Origin: Gnetum montanum
Lineage: Eukaryota > Streptophyta > Gnetopsida > Gnetales > Gnetaceae
Length of the DNA stretch: 64,000 bases
Assembly: GCA_015680685.1 (NCBI GenBank)
Contig: MNCI01016519.1
Span: 68,802-132,801, forward strand
Reading direction: 5' to 3'
Position 1 is the first letter of the stretch, and every line of letters begins with the position of its first letter. Of the stretch, positions 34,881 to 46,969 are shown in pieces. Made by a program: the position numbers and the translations under genes. The notes beneath the pieces are model-generated. The model saw only the letters and a program-made list of their open reading frames with translations, had not been told where the DNA came from and did no database searches.

Positions 34881-34899
34881 GGTCCTCCTTCTAGTGCGA
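34881..34899 (-). promoter_or_regulatory. Primer-binding site of the Tat-like element (decayed)
   Basis: Minus strand TCGCACTAGAAGGAGGACC, 16 of 19 identical to the site of element 1 at 1583-1601, in the same position relative to gag. Confidence 0.6.
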
Positions 34900-34904
34900 A
34901 GAAA

Positions 34905-36400
34905 TTGTTGCGACAAAAAATTTCAGTCACTGGAGAAAACAAAGGATTCTTAGTTATAGGTAGCCTCAACTTCAAATCTCTAAGGGCCTTTGCAAGAAAA
35001 ATTAGGATTTAGGGTGCTCTAGATGATCTAGTAGATCACCTAGGGACTTAGAGGGAGTGCAAAATGGGGATGTAACAAAAGTATAGAAATATGCAAATCT
35101 ATAACACAATGCACTAAAATATAACAATTATATATGAAATTACACACAATTTGAAATCATAAATTTCATTAAATGATCAAAGGATGAGTTCAAAAATGTG
35201 TACAAAATTGGTGCCTAAGAAGGAGGGAAAAGGAAGGTTCACTTGGGCAGGGGTTCAAAGTCCATTGAAGCCATGACCAACTTTATGATCTGGTATCTCT
35301 ACCACTCCTAATGTTATTAAACCTCCTTTGTCTCCTTCTTAGATCTATAATGTTGGTTGATGCTAGGGGCTATGGAAATCTAAAGGATTGGGATGGTCAA
35401 ATTGCACCATGTTGGGATTTGGTGATCTGAGGAGGGTTACGTTGACACCCAAAGCTCACAGATCCAAAGGGGGGAGTAACAGGGGTTAACCAGTTGTAGG
35501 GGGTCCATGCTACTAGGCACTACGAAGTTTCATTTTTTCTAAGGAAGTAAGAGATTTTTCAAATGCCAAAATGCCAAGGATGCTGAATTGCAAAAGTATG
35601 GAACTTTGACATGGTGCCGAGGTGTGGTTTTTATTAGGTTATGTTCATGATTTATGCTATAAATGGCTAACTGATTGGCTGCAAATTAGCTGCCAAATTG
35701 TTGATTGATTGGCTGCAAATTGTTGAATAATTTCTGAAAATTTGCTACCAAATTGTTGATTGATTGGCTACAAATTTTTTGAAAATTAGCTACCATGTTC
35801 AAGGGGGTAGGTGAGGCTCACCCCCATGCATTCTAGCTATCTATCCCCTCCATGTTGTCTAACCCCGTCTCTCCTAGATGGCTAACCCCCTCCCACTAGG
35901 GGGAGTGTGTCAATGTTGAGGGGGATGGGAAGTCAATGTTGGGGATGAAATAGGCTAGGTCACACCCCTTTCCATGTTAGGGGTTGGTGAGTTCTACACC
36001 CCCCCTTGCACTCCTCCATGTTGGCCTTGATGTCTTCTAGCTAGCTTACCCCTTTTCAGGGGCTGTGTTAGCGTAGAGAAATTTATAACCCCTATAAAAC
36101 CCATCAAATTACCATTTTTGGCATTAAAAAAGGCATTTTTGACTCCCCAAAACCCAAATATAGACACTAGGTGACTCTTATCACTTGGGGAATAAGGCTT
36201 TGATCACTTATGAAGCATTTTTTAGTCCCAAAAGTATGAAGTATGTGAGGTTGCCCCTTTATGGGTTACAACCTTCACATTTATATTAAAACATTGCCTC
36301 AAGTTTCATATGCTAGGATCACAAAGGTTTCATCATGAAAATTTGATAGTGTTTCAGTGTGGACCCACTACTTACCCATGGTTCTAGTAGTAGTAGCTTC
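34905..36400 (-). mobile_element. LTR-like DNA of the Tat-like element, outer limit unknown
   Basis: Lies immediately upstream (in minus orientation) of the primer site. Contains direct repeats of ttgattgattggctgcaaat (35640-35790) and C-run/G-run segments at 35810-36070 resembling the core of the 192-bp monomers. No paired LTR was recognised, so the extent is a guess. Confidence 0.35.
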
Positions 36401-36865
36401 AACAACTCATGGTGCTAGTCCTAACTCCTTGGTGAATTCAAGTCTTATTTACTAGTGATGGATAGAGGAAAAGTGGGTGGATGAATCCTTTTATGTGAAT
36501 ATTCCATCAATTAAGGCTCTATTTTGAACCCATTTAGCACTCTTGCATCCTCATTACATCTCTAACTCATCCATTTATCATTGGCTTATTGAGTGAACAT
36601 TTATAAAGCACATCAATTGATTTTTCCTATACATAAAGAATGCACTTAAAAGAAATATAAAACCAAAATAATACAAAAAGTAGACAATGATATATTGCTA
36701 ATTTTAAAAAATAAAAAATACAAAAAAATAACAAAACAAAGAAACAAAAATGCATACCAAACAAACAAAACATACTATACCACTAAGGCCATTACATAAA
36801 GGACTCTTTCCCCATGATTGCATTTGGAGTAGGTTCGCTTCATAATTAAATCACCTTCAACACAT
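36401..36865. other. No feature seen
   Basis: AT-rich DNA without a frame, with an A-rich stretch (36650-36760). Left flank of element E. Confidence 0.5.
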
Positions 36866-37930
36866 TAAATCTAGATATTATGCAAAGATAAAAATTTTTG
36901 TTGGAAACTAAGAAAACTAGCTATCTTTAATAAATTTATTAGAAGATTACAATAGGATTCACAAAACTCACAAGCATCCAAAACCTGTCACTCTCAAATG
37001 ATATTGCAAAGCATGAGGTTCTACAACCACATAATGGCTATTCTTAATGCAAGACACAACTAATAGAAATCTTTCCCATAACCTACAACTGAGATCTCAA
37101 TTCACAAATGAGATATATGAGAATAGTACACATAGACCAACACACCACAAGTTGATCTTGAAGCTACAAACACCAATTACACTTACTTAATGTGCTCACC
37201 CACTCTTTCTTGCTCAACTCTCCACTTTCAAGAGAGTTTTCTCTCACTCATGCCTACTCAACAATGATGAATGCATATATATTTATGTCAAAATAGAAGA
37301 TAAGAAACCTAGAAACCTTTCCTTAGCTCATCTTGAGATTTTACCAAATGTTTTCCAAGTCTTCTCATTTTCTTCCTAGTTGTTTCCATCTTTTTCCATC
37401 ACATTCCAACTATTTCTTGAATTGGGATGGGCATTTTTTAGAAGTATTCCCATCCATTTGGGTTATCCTAGATCTCACTAAGACATCTCCTATGAAAACC
37501 CAACTCTCAATTGGGATGTTTACTATTTTTCTGGGATGTTCCATTTCATCTTGGAACATCCCAAATTCTAGTGGGATGTCCCACCCAAGATGTCTCCTAC
37601 ATAGTTGGAACGGCTTAGCTAGGAAATCCCAATTTCTTGTGGGACATTCTACCTAAAATGTCCAAATAGAAAAATTTTTATTTTAATTTCTAAAACATCC
37701 AGATGCCTACAAACAAGTTTCCATAAATCCTATAACCCCCTAGACTCATCAAAATGATTCCAAAACACTTCAAAACATGCCAAAATGTATAGGAATCACC
37801 ATTAACAAAATCAACACAAGAAGACACAAAAAAAAAGGACACACTCATCTAGGTCTTCCTCAAGGCTGAAACCTATAAGAACAACTTGTAGGACAAGCAT
37901 AAGAGAATTGGAAGAGGTGTTCCTATGCTA
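36866..37930 (-). mobile_element. 3' LTR of element E
   Basis: Matches 42659-43689 over its length (for example aagaaaactagctatctt..attagaagattacaata and caacttgtaggacaagcataag). The purine tract gaagggtggaagaac (minus strand, 37931-37945) abuts its inner edge. Confidence 0.82.
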
Positions 37931-38141
37931 GTTCTTCCACCCTTCAAAAAGTCAACTCATGTAAACGAGTATGGGTAGAAATGATCCCCCACTAAACAAT
38001 TTTGGTATCATGGACCCATAAAACATTATCAATGAATTGATCCTTTCAATGAACCAACTATTCATGCCTCTTGACTCCTCAAGTGCTAGAAGCTTTCCTT
38101 TTCTTAAGTATTATTTATTTCCTCTCCATTAAATTCTTGGA

Positions 38142-39608
38142 CTAATCAATAGCCCCCTTCAACTCATCGATGCTATCTTCTATGGTCTCCTCATCAGCTA
38201 GTCCATGATAGTGTACAAGATCTAAAACATTAAATACAAAAGACATACCAACATTGTTTGATAAATCAATATCAAAAGCATTATCATTAACTTTATCCTT
38301 GATCTTGAAAGGCCCCATCTTCCTAGCTTTTAATTTGGAGAAGTTAACACCTCTCAAACGCTGCTTCTCCAAGTGCATCCAAACCAAGTTACCAATAGAA
38401 ATATTAGACTTATACTTGCTCTTATTCCTCTTGAGGACTCTCTCTTTATCCTTCTTCTTAAGATTTGATTTTACTTGTGCATGGAGATTTCTCATCTCTT
38501 GCATAGAATCAACACTAATTTGAGCTTCACCATCAAAGCTTTTTAGAGTGTCCACCATCTTTGGACAAAACCCATAGTTCAAATCAAATGGGCTTTTTCC
38601 AATAGCAACATGAAAAGCATTATTATATGAAACTTTAGCATGGCACAACAAGTTTTTTCATTTGTTTCATTGTCCATCACATAAACATCTTAATATGTTT
38701 AGTAAGGATTTATTTATCACCTCCATTTAGCCATTAGATTGTGGATGAGATGCACTAGAAAAATTTTACTTTGTCAATAAAATCTTTCAAAGGAACCTAA
38801 AAAATAACTTGTAAACTTGGATTTTCTATCACTAACAATATTTAAAGGAATACCATGTAACTTCACAACATGCTAGAAAAATATTTGTAACATGAGAAGC
38901 ATCACTCACCTTCTTGAATGGAATAAAATGTGCCATCTTGGAGAACCTATTTACAATAAGAAAAATTGCATCATTTCTAGTCTTAGTCTTTGGAATACCA
39001 CTCACAAAGTCCATTGACATACTTTTCCATGGTCCTTTGGGAATTGCCAATGGAATATAGTCCTCATGTGCACCTTTACCTCCTTTGAACTTCTGACACG
39101 TCAAGAACTTCTTCATAAATTTTGAAATTTCTATTGTTATACTAGGATAAAAATATTGCCTACCCACAAGTTCCAATGTTTTATCCCTACTCATGTGACT
39201 TGCCATGCCACTACAATGCTTTTCAAACAAAATATTTTTCCTAAGATCATAATTAGGAACACATACCTTTCCATTATTAAATAATAGTTCATCTTGAATA
39301 TGATAGTTCCTCCATTGGTCTATCATATTCATCAATAGCTCTTTCAAGCTGCTCCAAACCTTCCAAAAATCAACATCATGCTCATACAATGAAGCATAAT
39401 CAACCATACCTTCTACATGAGGCATGCTGAAATTCACCACATGCACTCTAGATAATGCATTAGGCATCACATTAGCTTTCCTACTTTTGTGCTTTAACAC
39501 AAAATTAAACCCTTGTACTTTCATATGCATTGCACTAAACTTCTTTTGTGAGTATAGAAATTGAGGTGCTTTGTGATTTTTCATCAAGGTGAACTCCTTG
39601 GGCAACAA
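38142..39608 (-). pseudogene. RNase H end and integrase of element E
   Basis: 39608-38832 is open for 258 codons: RNase H tail (HKSRKANVMPNALSRVH), zinc-binding region (FEKHCSGMASHMSRDKTLEL, then FLTCQKFKGGKG with the first Cys replaced) and integrase core start (KSMSMDFVSGIPKT). After a frameshift come VSDRKSKF (second Asp) and HPQSNG-MEVINKSLLN (Glu). 38651-38142 is the C-terminal part (KARKMGPFKIKDKVNDNAFD; MSFVFNVLDLVHYHGL). Broken by shifts around 38830 and 38650. Confidence 0.85.
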
Positions 39609-40640
39609 GTAATGCCTCCAATGCTTGATTTTTTGAAGAATAGGTATAACTCATTCTCATATATGTTATATTTCTACCTTGACTCATTCAAATTTTCAAA
39701 AAAGAAAGTAACATGCCTACCTTCTTGTGAAAGTACCCTATGAATGGTAAGTCCACTTGCATCCACCTCCACTTGAAAAAGTTTTTGAAAATATAGAATT
39801 TCAAGCATTGGTTTACTAGTAATATTTACTTTCAACAAGTCAAAGCTTCCTTGGGTTTCATTATCCCACTTAAATTCTTTATTTTTCTTCAATAGGACAA
39901 ACATAGGCCATGAAATACCACTAACATTTTTGATGAACTGTATATAAAAACCTGCTAAATCATAGAATGATCTTACCTCCCCATCATTATTTAGAGTTGG
40001 TCAATTCCTAATAGTCTTTACCTTGTTAGCCTTCATTTAAATCTAATTTTTAGAAACCGCATGCCCCAAATATGTGATTTTCCTCTTGAAGAAATGAATC
40101 TTCTTCACATCGATCACCAATTGTGCCTTCTCCAACTTAAGGCATACCATCCTCAAGTAATTGAGGTGTCATTCCTACATTAGAATATTTTCAAGGAAGA
40201 CAATACAACACTTACAAATCAAGTTCTTTAATACATCATGCATCAACCTCATGAATGTAGCAGGTACATTCATGATTCCAATTTGCATCACCAACCATTC
40301 AAATAATTCATTCGGTGTTTTGAAAGCTATCTTTCACTCATCACTAGGCCTAATTTTGATTTGATGGTAACCACTCTTCAAATAAATTTTGCTAAAAAAT
40401 CTTTGCATTGGTAAGGACATTAAGGATATCATCCATCCTTAGAATAGAAAAATTGTACCTCACTGTTATCCTATTCATTGCCCTAGAATCAAAGTACATC
40501 ATTCATTCATTGTTGTTCTTCTTTGGCACTAGCATTGATTGGAGTACACAAGGTGAAATGGATTCCCTCATGAAGCCATTTATAAGTAACCCTACTAATT
40601 GCCTTTGCAATTCAACCATTTGATTCTGTGCCATTTGGTA
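39609..40640 (-). pseudogene. Reverse transcriptase and RNase H of element E
   Basis: The RT fingers region reads DSRAMNRITVRYNFSI at about 40490, a typical gypsy RT motif. RNase H start at 39904-39674 (EFKWDNETQGSFDLLKVNIT, FQVEVDASGLTIHRVLSQEG). Stops and shifts throughout. Confidence 0.75.
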
Positions 40641-41360
40641 AGCTTTCTTGTTTGGAATGGTAGCATCAAGGATGAAGTCTATTTGATGCTACACATTTCT
40701 CATTGGTGGTAGTCAATCCAATTTTCCCTTGAACACCTTGGAAAATTTCTCCTTCAAGCCTAGCACAATTGTAGAAAGTTCAACCTACACATCATTGTGG
40801 TTAGTAGCAACTATTGTCATAACAATAAAACCAAAACTAGTTTCATCATGTTCCTTAATATATTATCTCTCTCCTAGAAGGATTAAGAAAGCATTCGGTG
40901 AGCTTTCTTGCCTCACTTATTTAGCTATTATAGGAATTAAATCATGAATTGCATTAGGTTTAACTACACTCCATACATTTCTTACTTTATCAAATTGAGC
41001 ACCATTGTCAAAATTCCAAGGTATACCAAGAATTACATTAGCATAATCTATTGGAAGAACATCACACTTCACAACATTATGAAAAATTCCAATTTTAAAT
41101 TTCAAGCTACATTGTTCCCTTAAGTCTTGGGAAAATTCTTTAGGTAACCATTACATCTTATAGGGTGTTGGATGAGGATTAGTTACCAAATCTAATCTAG
41201 TAACTACCCTAGAAGAAATAAAATTTTCTTAGGTTCCCTCATTAATCAAAATATGAATCTATTCCCTAGTAAGCAAACAACTAGCCCCAATGTAAAATAA
41301 TAATTTCCTATTAGGGTGATCTCCTCTATTGACATTCCCAATGAATTCACATGAATTTTA
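40641..41360 (-). pseudogene. Protease region of element E
   Basis: 41105-40917 holds VKCDVLPIDYANVILGIPWN, matching the protease end (C-D-V-x-P-M..LGRPW) of this element type. The upstream active-site region is frameshifted. Confidence 0.65.
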
Positions 41361-41365
41361 CTTCT

Positions 41366-42640
41366 TTATTTTTGGACCATTAGAATTGCCTCTCTAAAGA
41401 GCTTGGCTTGGTGTCTCCTCCAATTCCATGGTTTGCACATCTTTGCCCTTGGACACCTTGTGAAGTGCTTATTCTCATTTCTTATGTTCCAATTCTTCAC
41501 ATTTGAAGCACTAAATTTTTGATGAGCTGCTACCTTGACCCTTGCCTCCCTTATCTTAGTCCTTCTTGGCCTTGCCCTTCTCATCATCTCTTTTAGTCTT
41601 CTTGTCTTGGTTGACCTCCTTATCTTCAAATTTAGATTTGGATCCCTTATCAAATCTAGATCCTTTCTCCTTCCTCTTGGAACATTTTTTTCTCATATTT
41701 TTGAATCCACCTAATTTCTTCCTTGCCTTGAGTGCCAAATCATAAGCTTTATCAAGGGTTTATGGCTCATAAGAGGACAACTATTGCTGATACGCCATTT
41801 TAATACCTCGTAAAAAGATTGAATCTTGCTCATACTTCTCCCTATTTACCTTTTCTTGATGGAATAGATCACACAATTTGATGTAAACTTCTTTGACATC
41901 CTTGCCACCTTGCTTTAGGAATTTCAACTTCATAATGGTTTCTTGTCTTTGATAAGACTGTTTAAATTTTCTTTTCAAATTTTATTTCATTATATCCCAA
42001 TCGCTGATAGGTTGAACATTTCATTTTTCATAAACCTAGGATTCCTTTTCCAACTAAGTAGAAGCCATACCTTTTAATCTAGATTTAGTAATAGATACCC
42101 TCTAGCTATTTGGTACCTCTTCCAACTAAAAATGCTTCTCAGGTGCCTTTAGCCAACTTGTAAAAGCATTGGTTCCATCTACATCATTAAAATTATTCAA
42201 ATCTACATATGAAAGTCTTGAAGCATTGAATGCTTTCGTAAGCCTTGCCTCATCTTCATCATCAAGCTTGCTTGAAGAAGTATTGAACATCATTGGAGCC
42301 ATTGGAGTTCTTACTTGAGGAACATGATTCTCTACCATTAGAATCCTTGGCTGATGACTTCCTACACTCCCATAGCTAGATTGACCTTCCTCTTCATCTA
42401 CTCCATCTACACATAGTTGTGAATCTTCTTGATTTGAATGTACATTCTCTTCACCTTTACATGTCTAGATATGACTAGGATTGGCTTGTCTTTCCACCTT
42501 TTCACTGAACAACCATCATCTGAAAGGTAGAATTCATGCTCTTCATGTTTTGATTCAGAGTTTGCGCCTATTTCTTCTTGGTTGTTATTTGATAGTGATC
42601 AAAATCCTCAACCAAAAATCCAAATAACAATAGAACTAGT
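41366..42640 (-). pseudogene. gag: Gag of element E
   Basis: Minus strand pieces: 42338-42126 (LDDEDEARLTKAFNASRLSY; TNAFTSWLKAPEKHF), 41978-41781 (KFKQSYQRQETIMKLKFLKQ; KEVYIKLCDLFHQEKVNREK), and a Lys/Arg-rich basic tail at 41738-41366 ending in a degraded zinc knuckle (C-F-K-C-E-E-L-E-H). Typical gag layout; several stops. Confidence 0.75.
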
Positions 42641-42651
42641 CTTTAATACCA
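42636..42651 (-). promoter_or_regulatory. Primer-binding site of element E (initiator-Met type, decayed)
   Basis: Minus strand TGGTATTAAAGACTAG, seven bases from the LTR edge. It resembles the common plant site TGGTATCAGAGC with three changes, two of them transitions. Confidence 0.5.
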
Positions 42652-42658
42652 ATAACAT

Positions 42659-43689
42659 TGAAATAGGTTTGCTCTAGATATTATGAAAAGATAAAAAATT
42701 TTGCTAGAAAATAAGAAAACTAGCTATCTTCAATAAATTCATTAGAAGATTACAATAGGGTTTACAAAACCCACAAGCATCCAAAAGCTATCACACTCAA
42801 ATGATATTGTAGAGCATGAGACTCTTCTTAATGGAAGATGCAATTAATAGAAATCTCTCCCATAATCCAAGACTGAGATCTCAACCCATAAGTGAGATAA
42901 AAAAGAATAGAACACATAGACCAACACACTAGAAGCTAATCTTGGAGCTGTAAACACTAATTATACTTAATATTCTCACACACTCTCCCTTGCTCAACTC
43001 TTCATTCTCAAGAGTGTTTTCTCTCACTCATGCCTTCTCAACAATGAAGAATACATATATATTTATGTCAAACTAGGAGATATGAAACCTAGAAATATTT
43101 TGTCAACTAATCCTAAGGCTTTTCTAGATATTTTCCAAGTCTTCTCTTCTTCTCCCTAGTCATTTTCATTTTTTTCCATCACATTCTAACTATTTCCTGA
43201 ATTGGGATGGGTGTTTTTAGAAGTTTTCCCATCTATCTAGGTCATCCTAGATCTTGCTATGATGTCTCATATGAAAACCCAACTCTTGGTTGGGAATTCT
43301 ACTATTTTTTTGGGCATCCCAAATTCTAGTGGGATGTCTTACCTAAGATGTCACTTGCATAGTTGGAACATCTCAACTGGGACATCCCAATTTCTAGTGG
43401 GATATACCACCTACAAGAGCCAAATACCAAAATGCGTATTTTGATGTTTAGAACCTTGAGATTCCTCTAAACAAGTTCCCATAGACCTTGGAACTTCCCT
43501 AGACTCATCAAAATAGTTCCAAAACACCATTAAACATGCCAAAAGATCCATAAATCATCATCAAAAAAATTAACACAAGAAGACATACAAAAATAGGGCA
43601 CACTCATCCTTGTCTTCTTCAAGCTTGAAACTTGCAAAAACAACTTGTAGGACAAGCATAAGGGAATTGAAATAGATGTTCCTATACCA
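42659..43689 (-). mobile_element. 5' LTR of element E
   Basis: Minus orientation, starts TGGTATAGG at 43689 and ends ATTTCA at 42659. Colinear with 36866-37930. Shared internal features include two GGGATGTCCCA-type near palindromes (about 43330-43400). Confidence 0.82.
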
Positions 43690-44339
43690 AAGTTTAAGGT
43701 TGGTACTTGACATGCTCCTTGATGAACTTATTATTTATAAGCATACCCTTTTTGGTCTTGCTTCTTTAAGGATGATAATGAAGATGATGATCATAGATGC
43801 TCATAGACCTTTATATTCTTCTTTCTCTCATGAAAAAGGTTTCTTCTATGAGGAGATAAATTCCTTACCATGGAAGGAACATGATGATTATGGTACTACA
43901 AAATAGTGTATGATAATGAAAAGTGATTATAGTACCTAGCATTAAGGAACTTGACATGTTTCCACTATGGATGATTTAAAATTTCCTTTTGTAATGGTAC
44001 AAAAGGTCATGCTGGACATTATTGGACCTTCTACCACTAAGATAGTTGTGGTGGATATGGCCAATGTTGGTGAGATATTGCATGAGATATGTGATTCATA
44101 TCTTGTTGAGTTTTATGGTGGGCAAAAGGATGGGATGAAAAACATTATTGCAATGTAGAGGAATCACTTCAAGGATTAGGTTCCATTCCTTGGTGAAGTC
44201 ATGATTGAAAAAATGGACCACAAGGATAACATATTTAATCATGATAAGGCCACGTAATCCTTGTTTCAACTTTGATAGCCTCTTGAATGACTTTTTTTTT
44301 CCAAATCCTTGAAACCTAAAGCCATCTTTTGATTTAGCA
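43690..44339. other. Unassigned flank of element E
   Basis: Short plus-strand open stretches (43676-43906, 43967-44158: VVVDMANVGEILHEICDSYL) look more coding-like than the minus strand, but I recognise no family and see several stops. Could be a gene or TE remnant. Confidence 0.25.
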
Positions 44340-45640
44340 TATCCCAAACCTTGTCAGCAACATTAGTAAGATCTACGAAAGTATTTTTCATTCTTATGCT
44401 TTTTTGAACAAGGTATTTAAAAACATTAGAAGGTTGAGTCTTACATTTAACATTCTTTACACTCTTTTGATATTATGGATTTATGTTTGATTTATTTACA
44501 TTAGTATGCTTATTCTATTTACCTTCCAATTTTGGTATAACATCTAACACAACAATAATTTGAGCCACAAACCTCTAGTAAAGATTATCCATAACATAAA
44601 TATCCATCATTTCATGAGTTTGTGGTCATAGTATCTCTACCAAGTGCATTAACTGGTCATATTTACTAAACCAATGATTTGAACATTGATTGAGCAAGCA
44701 ATTGGATGATTCTATGGCCACATCTAATGATTCATTGGTATCTTACTTTCATCTTGCTATCTTCTTTTTAAGGTTTGCAATTTGGACATAAGATTGAAAT
44801 CTAACGTTTAAATTTGTTAACATGTTTTTTCAAGAAGAGATGGATTTGGGTGGAAGAGATTGATATCATATTTAGCATAATCAATGAGTGTTTGGGGAAA
44901 AAGATAGAGTTTCTACCACTCATTGTTTAACCCTTACAACTCATAAGTAACAAGATAATATTTTCACATGGAGCTAGGAATCATCATATAACTTCCCACT
45001 AAATATGATAATGTTATCCATATCAACCTTTATGATTCTTCTCTCCTCAATACTTTTAGGTTCATTGGAAACAACTTCATGAATTTGATCTTGGTAGGTC
45101 CATGAAAAAACTGGCTCATCCAAGCCATTAACACCTTCATTTAAATGAAGGAAAGAAAAAGGTAAAATGGTGGACTTCTTTAGATCATCACAAGTATAGC
45201 TCAGGTTCCAAAAAAAAAGATGCATGAATCTCCTTCCCCTAGAATCATTCATGTTGTAGCAATGGAAGTATCTAGGAGAAGGTCCTACCTACTTCCCAAC
45301 ATGTATGTGCTCATATTCTTATTCCATAGTCATATCATGAAACTTTTGCTTTTTATGGTTAGCATACTCTGATTGTTGGGGTAACATGTTCTCATAATTT
45401 GCCAAATCCTTGATAAATCCTAGGTTGGACAAAGTCTTCTCAAAGGTGATAGGTGTATCTTCTCTAGGCTATCTGCAAAATTTTCCATGAGCATCACATC
45501 ATTTTCCTAGTTTATCTTGATGAAAGTTTACCAAAATAGGAGGTGCAACTTCATTCACTATATTTCTGAAAGTGATTTGGACCAACTGAGACTTCTACTT
45601 CAATGTATTTTCATTTCCTAATTTAGCCATGGTTTCTTCA
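44340..45640 (-). pseudogene. gag: Gag of Athila-like element F
   Basis: Minus strand, begins about 80 bases after the primer site (MAKLGNENTLK). A first domain is readable to 44974 (KTLSNLGFIKDLANYENMLP; LKKSTILPFSFLHLNEGVNG; ERRIIKVDMDNIIIFSGKLY) and I do not recognise it. It is followed by a decayed gag-core trace (NESLDVAIESSNCLLNQCSN; YDQLMHLVEIL), comparable to element C's HEPLDMALERYYSLLNNCPG. Stops and shifts throughout. The pol part is not seen; element E begins 650 bases further on. Confidence 0.55.
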
Positions 45641-45722
45641 GTTCCTTATTTTCTCCAAAATCAATAAACTTTAAAAAATAAAATTGTAAATGTACAAGCA
45701 TTTTAGGGTAATTCACCAACAT

Positions 45723-45743
45723 CTTCCTTAGCAATGGTGCCAA
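45723..45743 (-). promoter_or_regulatory. Primer-binding site of F (tRNA-Asp type, decayed)
   Basis: Minus strand TTGGCACCATTGCTAAGGAAG directly after the LTR end CCTATCA. Same site as in B, C and G, with transitions. Confidence 0.75.
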
Positions 45744-46021
45744 TGATAGGGGTCCTGCTGGTTTTAGACTAATAGGGTTATATCATAGTGAACATAGTGT
45801 GATTCAATTATAAGCTTTAGATAAGATGTTAAGTGGATTTCCAATAATAGTTGTGTATATTATTGTGTTCAAGAAATATAAAAGAGATAATAATACATAT
45901 AATACAATTAAAACTAGTGTTGCCAAGGTAAGGAAGATGAGAAAATATTTATAATTTTATTTTTTATAATATTTATGGATTTTATGAATATAAGAATAAA
46001 ACAAACATAAATACACATGCA

Positions 46022-46093
46022 TTGCAATCCCTCTTGGAGATAGATGCAATGCTTGTGTTGCAATCCCTATTGGGGACAAGTGCAACACCACAT
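46022..46093. repeat. 36-bp tandem duplication in the LTR of F
   Basis: Two units starting gcaatccct (46022 and 46058), 36 bases apart, diverged. Confidence 0.65.
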
Positions 46094-46521
46094 ATGAAAA
46101 GAAATAAAATGGCTCTTTGTCACAACCTCAATAGTCCAACACCATGTTGTATAGTTATGATCTTCTTGGGTAAGGAAGAAATTATTGCAGCTCCATCAAA
46201 TAGAAATTAAATAAAGCTTTTTATTGTTTCTATGTTTAAGGCATCAATAGTGAAAAAATAGAAAACCATGAGCTTTATTTATTATGCAAATACTAGACTG
46301 TACATCAACCAAATGATTTTGAGCTACATAAGCAACATAGCACTGTGACAAAGTCTAGCTGCACTTGTGAAAGTGGTAACTCAAAACACACACAAGAAAA
46401 GGAAAGGAATTAATTTACCCAAGGGAGAAAGACCTTTTAACACAAATTATATGCAAAAATCCAAATGAAATAAAAGTTATGCTTAAGATTAACTAAGTTT
46501 TGTGTGAGAGCTCATCCCAAG

Positions 46522-46529
46522 TATTTATA
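46522..46529 (-). promoter_or_regulatory. TATA box, LTR of F
   Basis: Minus strand CTATAAATACTTGG, close to the LTR start as in element B. Confidence 0.6.
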
Positions 46530-46560
46530 GTTTTCATAATGAAACAGAGGAGGCTCATCA

Positions 46561-46969
46561 ATGCCTAGGCATTAACAAAGATCCATCAACATAGCCATGG
46601 CCAATAGAAACATACTTTCAACACTTTGGAATAAAATTGGGTAATCAAGGGATTCCCTAATGTCCCTATGTTAACACTATGTCATCAAGGCACCCTCCCA
46701 AACCTACACTTTGCACGATGTATATTAGGTGAAAGTTGGAACTTGACAAAGCATAGTAGAGGGACTATAGAACATCCTCATGAAGCTAGAATCATCCTAA
46801 TAAGCTTGGAATCATGCACACAACCTCAAAGTATGGCATAGGAATCAAAATACATTTTAGAAGACTAAGAACCTTAATTGAACATGCTAACCTACAAGCA
46901 AAGGACATATGACATACTTTCTAAATCCAAGACTTATAATCAACATAAAAATTGCCAGTGGATGCCTCA
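46561..46969. other. No feature seen
   Basis: Flank upstream of LTR F. No frame or repeat recognised. Confidence 0.4.

Larger units (their letters stand above)
36866..43689 (-). mobile_element. Complete dead Ty3/gypsy element E, about 6.8 kb
   Basis: Two colinear LTRs (36866-37930 and 42659-43689) in one orientation flank primer site, gag, protease, RT, RNase H, integrase and a purine tract, all minus strand. The left LTR has lost its terminal dinucleotides (TG to TA). No convincing 5-bp target duplication (cacat versus aagtt). The integrase C-terminus and the initiator-Met-type primer site point away from Athila/Tat and towards a chromovirus-like lineage, but no chromodomain was seen. Confidence 0.85.
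45744..46560 (-). mobile_element. 5' LTR of Athila-like element F
   Basis: 817 bases in minus orientation. Starts TGATGAGCC at 46560 (the same nine bases as element B) and ends CCTATCA at 45744. TATA box at 46529-46522, 32 bases in. No partner LTR was found in the window. Confidence 0.75.

Noticed and set aside
36861-43694. Target-site duplication for element E
   Set aside because: The flanking five bases (cacat and aagtt) do not match, either through decay or because the left LTR end is misplaced by a few bases.
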